64,000 bases of DNA from Zelopaecilomyces penicillatus. Its lineage: Eukaryota; Ascomycota; Sordariomycetes; Hypocreales; Pseudodiploosporaceae. Positions 58,382-64,000 of this stretch are shown piece by piece. Positions within the stretch are counted from its first letter, which is position 1. Each line of letters starts with the position of its first letter. The notes beneath the pieces are model-generated. The model did no database searches, had not been told where the DNA came from, and saw only the letters and a list, made by a program, of their open reading frames with translations. Where the stretch lies: NCBI GenBank assembly GCA_005765155.1, contig VCCP01000004.1, forward strand, positions 4,588,001 through 4,652,000. The letters are read 5' to 3'. The position numbers and the translations under genes were made by a program.

Positions 58382-58977
58382 TGCCTGAATGAATATCATA
58401 TGACTAGTTAGTTGATTTAGCATTCTATAGATGGAGATTTAGGCTTTCAAGTATTCCAAGGCCAGGTTTTGAATATTCATGCGTTTCTTTAGAGTTGCAC
58501 TATCACAGGGTTTACAGTATACTAAGGAGCTCGATTTGCCCAGAGCAGTGATAGCGACGATCACGGGCACAAGAGCTGTGGTCTACAAATACAACATCAC
58601 ACAGAACAGAGCTTATGGGCCTCGGAGTGCAAGATTTGTGATGAGTTTACTCTAAACAACTCAGAATGCGGTAGACCTATTTTTTGATCTGCGGAGTGAC
58701 CTTAGCAGCCCACTGTGCTTTTGATTGCAAATGGTTGCCGATCACGGTCTCTCTTCACGGAATGACGTGATCGGGCGGTCGGCGATTGGCCCCACCCCGG
58801 GCCCTCGGGACTGGGAAGCTCCCCCAAGAACCGTAACATCGGATGCTCACTCACCACAACCACAACCACTCCATCTTCTCACCTTCATCAGCCCACCGTG
58901 CCCGCTCGACTGGGGACTACCTTCAAGGATAACTCAATCGAAGTCAGATTGGAGTTGTTTAGACACCCTCGCACAGC
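58382..58977. other. Intergenic region, cysteine synthase promoter
   Basis: About 600 bases lie between two plus-strand genes. Nothing beyond ordinary flanking sequence was recognised. Confidence 0.4.
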
Positions 58978-60199
58978 ATGTTTAGACACAGCGTACGGCG
59001 GCTTGCTGTCGCGGCGGCCAAAGCCAGTGAGCCCAGTGCCTACACATTAGCTGTATCCAAGGCCCAGGGCGTGGCGAAGGGTCTAACGGGAGGTACGTAC
59101 GGGAGGCTCATACACTTTTATGTGATTTAAATTGAAGGTTTACTGTGAGGCGGGATGACTTTTGAATTGCTGGGCTAACTAGGAGGTGAAAATGTGCTTA
59201 GGTATCGGTAATACGCCCCTCCTACGGCTTAACCGCCTCTCAGATGAGACTGGATGCGAAGTCCTTGGCAAGGCTGAGTTCATGAATCCCGGCGGCTCTA
59301 TCAAGGATCGCGCTGCTCTCTACGTCGTCAAAGATGCCGAAGAGCGAGGGCTCCTGAAACCCGGCGGCACTGTCGTCGAAGGCACCGCAGGCAACACAGG
59401 CATCGGCCTCGCCCACGTCTGCCGCTCGCGTGGCTACAAACTCGTCATCTACATGCCCAACACACAGTCCCAAGGCAAGATTGACTTGCTCCGTCTCCTC
59501 GGTGCGGAAGTGTACCCCGTGCCTGCGGTGGCCTTTGACAACCCGGAGAACTATAACCACCAGGCGAAACGGCACGCAGAGAGGCTCGATAATGCGGTGT
59601 GGACGAATCAATTTGACAATACGGCTAACCGCCGGGCACATATTGAGACGACGGGGCCTGAGATTTGGGCGCAGACGGGGGGAAGTGTGGACGCTTTTAC
59701 ATGTTCTACCGGCACGGCTGGCACGCTTGCTGGCACGACGCGGTTTCTTAAGGATGTGTCGAGCGGTCGTGTGAAGAGCTTCCTCGCTGACCCGCCAGGC
59801 AGCGTGCTACACTCGTACATGTCGTCAGGCGGTAAGCTCATCGAGCGGTCAGGATCTAGTATCACCGAGGGTATTGGGCAGGGCCGTATCACGGACAATC
59901 TGCAGCCCGATCTTGACCTGCTGGACGGGTCGCTTCATATTTCCGACGAGAAGAGCATCGAGATGGTGTACCGCTGTCTAGATGAGGAAGGGCTCTACCT
60001 GGGCGCCAGCTCTGCGCTCAACGTCGTGGCTGCAAAGGAGGTGGCCGAGAAGCTGGGCAAAGGCCACACAGTCGTTACGGTGCTCTGTGACGGTGCGTAC
60101 AGGTATGCGGACCGGTTGTTCTCGCGCAAATGGCTGGAGGAGAAGAAGCTACTGGGGGCTATTCCCAAGCATCTAGAAAAGTATATTGTGCTACCTTAA
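58978..60199 (+). CDS. Cysteine synthase (O-acetylserine sulfhydrylase), mitochondrial type
   Basis: Exons 58978-59092 and 59202-60199 give 370 aa. The N-terminus MFRHSVRRLAVAAAKASEPS looks like a mitochondrial presequence. Catalytic features of the fold-type II family are intact: NPGGSIKDRAA with the PLP lysine (about K73), the substrate loop EGTAGNTGIGLAHV, and the phosphate-binding STGTAGTLAG. SITEGIGQGRITDNL follows at the C-terminal domain. It makes cysteine from O-acetylserine and sulfide. It is clearly distinct from the PLP-rhodanese fusion near the left end, which has a different active-site context (NNVKSMP). Confidence 0.9.
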
Positions 60200-60371
60200 G
60201 GTAAAGGGACCCCTCAAAATTGTTGTACAGATAGATATCATACATAGAAAGTTGGCTGAAGCCTTTTCTTTTTGCTTCCACGTCAATTGTTTCCTTCCGT
60301 CCATATGTCGTAGCGCATTACATATGTCTCTCTCTCATGTTTTTTTTTCGTGACACATCCCGCGTTCTTTC

Positions 60372-61603
60372 TTACCAGTTGGGAGCTTTACCAACAATTT
60401 TCTCATACTCCTGTGCCCATCCCTCCGTAGAGCTCTGACTGGTCTTGATAAACTGTTGCAGATGTTTATCGAGAGCCTTCTCCGCGGGCTCTAGAGCACC
60501 CGCCCCGCTGCCGGCAATCTCCCGCGCCAGCGAGATTCCCTTCATGTTCTGTGCCAGAGCCTGTACGTAGGCACTGCCATTGAGGGCTTGGGGGATGCGC
60601 GACCCCTTGCCTGTGGCGCTTCTTTCCACTGTCGGATTCAGCTTGGCAAACTCCTCAATCTCCAGCAGGTTCTCGGTAGGTGCATCCTTCCACAGCGAGC
60701 TTAGGAGCTCCACATCGTCTTTGAGAGCTTCGAGGTCCTTCTCGACAGCCTCACCTGCTTGCTGCTTAACGTGAATTGCAGAGGCCCTCGTGAAGAGGAT
60801 CATTCCGCGGACGAGTTTAGAGAAGTGTAGCCTATTCTGCGTAGGTTCTGTTGTGGTGGCATGGCCAGGGCGTTGAAGAAGATCGAGGATAATCTCAGCC
60901 CACTTCAGCGCCTGTTTTGTTTCTGTCTCGCCGCGGTTGCTATTGGTGATCTTCTCGTTAACAAACGTGAGAACCCGCACAGCGGTTTCTCTGTTGCTGA
61001 GAACGAGCCCGGTCCGATCAGACTGCTTTGCGCATTCGATGACGACATGGATATTGCCATTCGAACCTGCCAAACGCACAATTTTCCCCCAATGGCTCGC
61101 ATTCAACCTGATGCCGGCCTTCTTGTACCCCGCGAGTAATGTTGCTAAGTTGCTCCAATCCTCCCGGCTCTCCATATTGGCCAACGCCTGGTTTAGGATT
61201 GCTTTGGAGTTTACAATGTCCTTGAAACGGTTGAGGGAGGAGAATTTATGCTCCAATCCCTCTACTTCAATGACGATAGGGTTCTGTTCCAGCTGAATTC
61301 GCTTGGTTGGGTCGAAGACAATTTTACGCTGCTTATCGGGCAGGTATGCCGGCAGGATGATCTTCTCCTGAATGGTGTTGAGAATCTTGTTTAACTCGGA
61401 ATTTTCGGTCTCGGCGAAGATTGCCCTAACATCTGGAGTCGTTGGTTAGTGATTGAACCAGATATGATACTGACTTCCAAATGCTTACTACAGGCTGGCG
61501 TTGTGCAGAATTGCCGGCCAGATGGGGAGCTTATGAGACGAGACGGCTGGCCGCTGAGCCGTCCGAGCGACCGCAGGGTCGACGTTAGTGACCGATTTGA
61601 CAT
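60372..61603 (-). CDS. Mitochondrial protein of unknown function
   Basis: Exons 61603-61489 and 61432-60372 give 391 aa. The N-terminus MSNRSLTSTLRSLGRLSGQP is Arg/Ser/Leu-rich without acids, as in matrix-targeting presequences. The rest is helical with no domain I can name, for example FDPTKRIQLEQNPIVIEVEG and LLAGYKKAGIRLNASHWGKI. The alternating helical character loosely recalls helical-repeat mitochondrial expression factors, but I see no convincing PPR motif. The gene shares a 253-bp divergent promoter with the mitochondrial ribosomal protein L19 gene, which supports a mitochondrial gene-expression role by association only. Confidence 0.75.
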
Positions 61604-61724
61604 TGTTGCTGTGATTGTTGTGGTTATTATAGACAATTACGACTCTTTAAAAATGTTGCACCCCAGCTATTATCTGAACGTGAAGGGGATGGTGGAAGTG
61701 GGTCGGAGAAAATGAGGCGCCGGG

Positions 61725-61738
61725 CCAATCATGATTGG
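61725..61738. promoter_or_regulatory. Palindromic pair of CCAAT boxes in a bidirectional promoter
   Basis: The 14-bp sequence CCAATCATGATTGG is a perfect palindrome made of two back-to-back CCAATCA elements, the consensus bound by the fungal HAP/CBC complex. It sits midway between two divergent mitochondrial genes, about 120 bases from each start codon. Confidence 0.65.
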
Positions 61739-61856
61739 GAACTCGAAAGCTCGACGGCCCATGCACCGACTTTGGCTCAGGGAGCTTTTGCGACTGGAAA
61801 TATTCCGGCTGGTACAATTTGACATTCCGATAGACGTCAAACCACCCCCCCACAAG

Positions 61857-62559
61857 ATGAATATCGCCAACGTCAGGCAGCCGGTTGGCTGTCTCAAGTC
61901 TGCACTGAGGCGGGCACGATGCCAGAGATCGCTGCAGCGCGGCTTGTCAACGGCTGTTCCCAAGACTGCCTTCAGTCAGAGACAGGGTATGTTTCTTCTT
62001 CTTGCTCACTGCATCACTGCCTGGAGATTGGCTACTGACGAAATATGCAGAGGCGGACAAACTCAAAGTCAGCAGGTTCGAGTTATGGCCTCAAATCCCT
62101 TCCATTCGATCCACCCACCCCGACCCTATGCCTGCCCTCCGCCAACAGCAAATCACCAAACTGGACCCCACGAATGCACGATCGCGACTGTTTTCTAGGG
62201 AACATGCCGACAGCGCCAAAGTTGGTGACGTCCTTATGGTGACGAGCTCGTCTGGAGAGCCCTTTTCGGGCGCGTTCATCCAAATCCGACGCCGCGGGGC
62301 GGACACGGCAATTCTGCTGCGAGGACAGATGATGAAGACGGGTGTGGAGATGTGGTTCAAAATCTACAGCCCGACGGTCACGGGTATTGACATCATCTGG
62401 CGAAAACCCAAGAGGGCGAGACGAGCCAGATTGACGTTTATGCGGAAGCCGAGCCACGATATGGGCAGCGTGGATTCACTGGTGACATCTTGGAAGAAGG
62501 AGAGGTATGCTCTCCGGTCCAGTGGGAAGAGGACTGGTGGCAAGCAGAGGAAGATCTAA
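61857..62559 (+). CDS. Mitochondrial ribosomal protein bL19m
   Basis: Exons 61857-61986 and 62051-62559 give 212 aa. The N-terminus MNIANVRQPVGCLKSALRRA is a basic, acid-free mitochondrial presequence. The bL19 core is visible from VGDVLMVTSSSGEPFSGAFI through GADTAILLRGQMMKTGVEMW and the basic stretch WRKPKRARRARLTFMRK. It is a large-subunit protein of the mitoribosome, known as Img1 in yeast. The C-terminal extension is Lys/Arg-rich. No anomaly was seen. Confidence 0.87.
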
Positions 62560-64000
62560 GTGACTACACTGTAACTGGACTGTATAATATGGGCTTTACG
62601 GTGATGTACAATACAATTTACTCATGTGGGATGATACGTACTTATCCATGTTGGTGAGATGGGAATGGTCTTTCCATTCTGAGGTTTTGCATACGAGAAC
62701 TGTTATGGGCTTTTGGAATGCTCGTCATGCCCTTGATTGTGAGACTATGAGTATACTGAACATTGGTCTAAAGATGATCGATTTCATTTTTGACACACAC
62801 TCATATATGACTAGTGTTTAATGTCTAACCCGGTTGCACATGACTCTTGCAAGATGGTTTGAGTTGTGAAGCAGATTAGGTGTGTAATTCTTAGTCCGTA
62901 ACAGAAATACACGGAGTAGCATGCACGTAACCATGAGTTACAGTATGAGGCTACTTTGAATCACAAGTACCGAGTCTGCCTGATCTTTGTGGTTGCATCT
63001 CTCTTAGGTTGGCTTAATTGGTTGTGGACAGTTGAGAGTCGGCCATCTTCCAGCATACCCACTCACTTGCCCTACCCTGATGCCGAATGGCTTGCATCTC
63101 AGCTCCAGCAATCAACTCTCTCGCAGGTACGTAGGTATGCATCATGCGTCAAATCAAGAAGCTTTGTATTCTCCACCATCCAACCATGGCGGAATAGGCT
63201 ACACGTGGTGACTTGAGACGCAAGACTCGGACAGAATACCAATACTTCTCCTACCTGCACTACATACAATGAAGGGCAGCAATCATGGTCAGAGCAACAC
63301 GCTACATGATTCCACTGGCGGACTACATGCATGGAATGACATAATCACTCCTGTTCTCGTATGCAATGTTAAGGCAGAAAACTTAACCATCTTGGTCGCT
63401 TCGACTTTGGCGATGAAACGCCCTATGGTTTGTCCACGCTTCATAGGCACGCCATCAAACAATGGGATAGAGTATTTCATGCATAAATCAGCAGACAAAG
63501 ATTAGATCAATTGGGATACATGGCAGGGCGTCTGATTCGTCAAAGCAGAGCATAGACACTTTTAAAGCTTTCTATCTTTATGGTCTAAACTGTTTTCGTC
63601 GGTGCTTCCAGGGGGCGCTGTTTCACGAGGGCATGTGAGGGTCTTGAAGAGCATAATTACTGAAAATAGTGGTGTTGCACACATTTCTCAACAGCTTATA
63701 GAGAGACCTGTAGTCCACTGTGACGTGTGGGGTCGATGAGGCGCTGCCGACACACTGCATGAACCGACATGCAATGACGCTGAACGCAACGCCTGTAAAC
63801 GCTGCCACGTCTTTTGCTGACGCGTTGGGCCGCGATGAGGACTTGAGAGCTGGAAAACCCGAGTACATCGATCAAGCGTATTTGAACCCCAATCTTGAAC
63901 GTTTTGGCTGGAAATATCATATTCTTTCTAATTTCCCCAGAGATACTACCAACGCAACAAGGACTTCATTGTTGTTGAAGATCCATCTCACTCAAAGCTG
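62560..64000. other. Right-end region, possible start of another gene
   Basis: After the bL19m 3' UTR no complete gene is evident. A frame beginning with an ATG near 63760 (MNRHAMTLNATPVNAATSFA) stays open to the window edge for about 80 codons. In another frame the last 60 bases read RYYQRNKDFIVVEDPSHSKL directly after a cccag acceptor-like site. Only one can be right, and I cannot choose between them. Short ORFs near 62956-63216 include one hydrophobic segment (VCLIFVVASLLGWLNWLW) without further support. Confidence 0.3.

Overview
The window is nuclear DNA of a filamentous ascomycete (Pezizomycotina, probably Sordariomycetes and plausibly Hypocreales; the class is my inference from the Ste12, coronin and Bud4 sequences). 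The evidence is short GT-AG introns of about 47-70 nt with CTAAC-type branch points, a Ste12 factor with C-terminal C2H2 fingers, a con-6 type conidiation protein, an Asp f 2/Pra1-type secreted protein, a coronin, and an anillin-like Bud4. No operons, CRISPR arrays, plasmids or intact transposons were seen. All gene models were spliced by eye from the genomic sequence.

Left part (1-16.9 kb) is accessory in character. It holds a two-module cysteine-rich secreted protein cut by the left edge, a PLP-enzyme/rhodanese fusion, a 14-TM type MFS exporter, an HRXXH zinc-scavenger-like protein, a 167-aa secreted protein with a Kex2 site and ten mature cysteines, and a membrane/ankyrin gene that looks broken. 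Intergenic DNA here is long and includes a diverged direct repeat.

Middle (18-30.4 kb): an unrecognised tail-anchored-looking protein, con-6, a 13-exon dynamin/SLIP-GC-like large GTPase with an in-frame stop, a 10-bp minisatellite, the rRNA-processing factor Faf1, and Ste12. Upstream of ste12 lies about 10 kb in which I recognise no gene.

Right part (40-62.6 kb) is a housekeeping block: coronin, Bud4, His6, tRNA-Val(CAC), a mitochondrial enoyl-CoA hydratase, an NAD(P)-binding epimerase-like protein, a RING-ZZ-SH3 protein, mitochondrial cysteine synthase, a mitochondrial protein of unknown function, and mitochondrial ribosomal protein bL19m. The last two are transcribed divergently from a 253-bp promoter containing a perfect palindrome of CCAAT boxes. 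The final 1.4 kb may contain the start of another gene.

There is no single pathway. Recurrent themes are sulfur/cysteine metabolism (two type-II PLP enzymes), cell polarity and morphogenesis (Ste12, coronin, Bud4), and mitochondria. Points that most deserve a second look are a 7-nt micro-exon in the secreted-protein gene, an 84-nt in-frame cassette exon across the Ste12 zinc fingers, competing splice acceptors that keep or remove a histidine-rich tail, two GC-AG introns, and two disrupted genes of families linked to innate-immunity-like or heterokaryon recognition.
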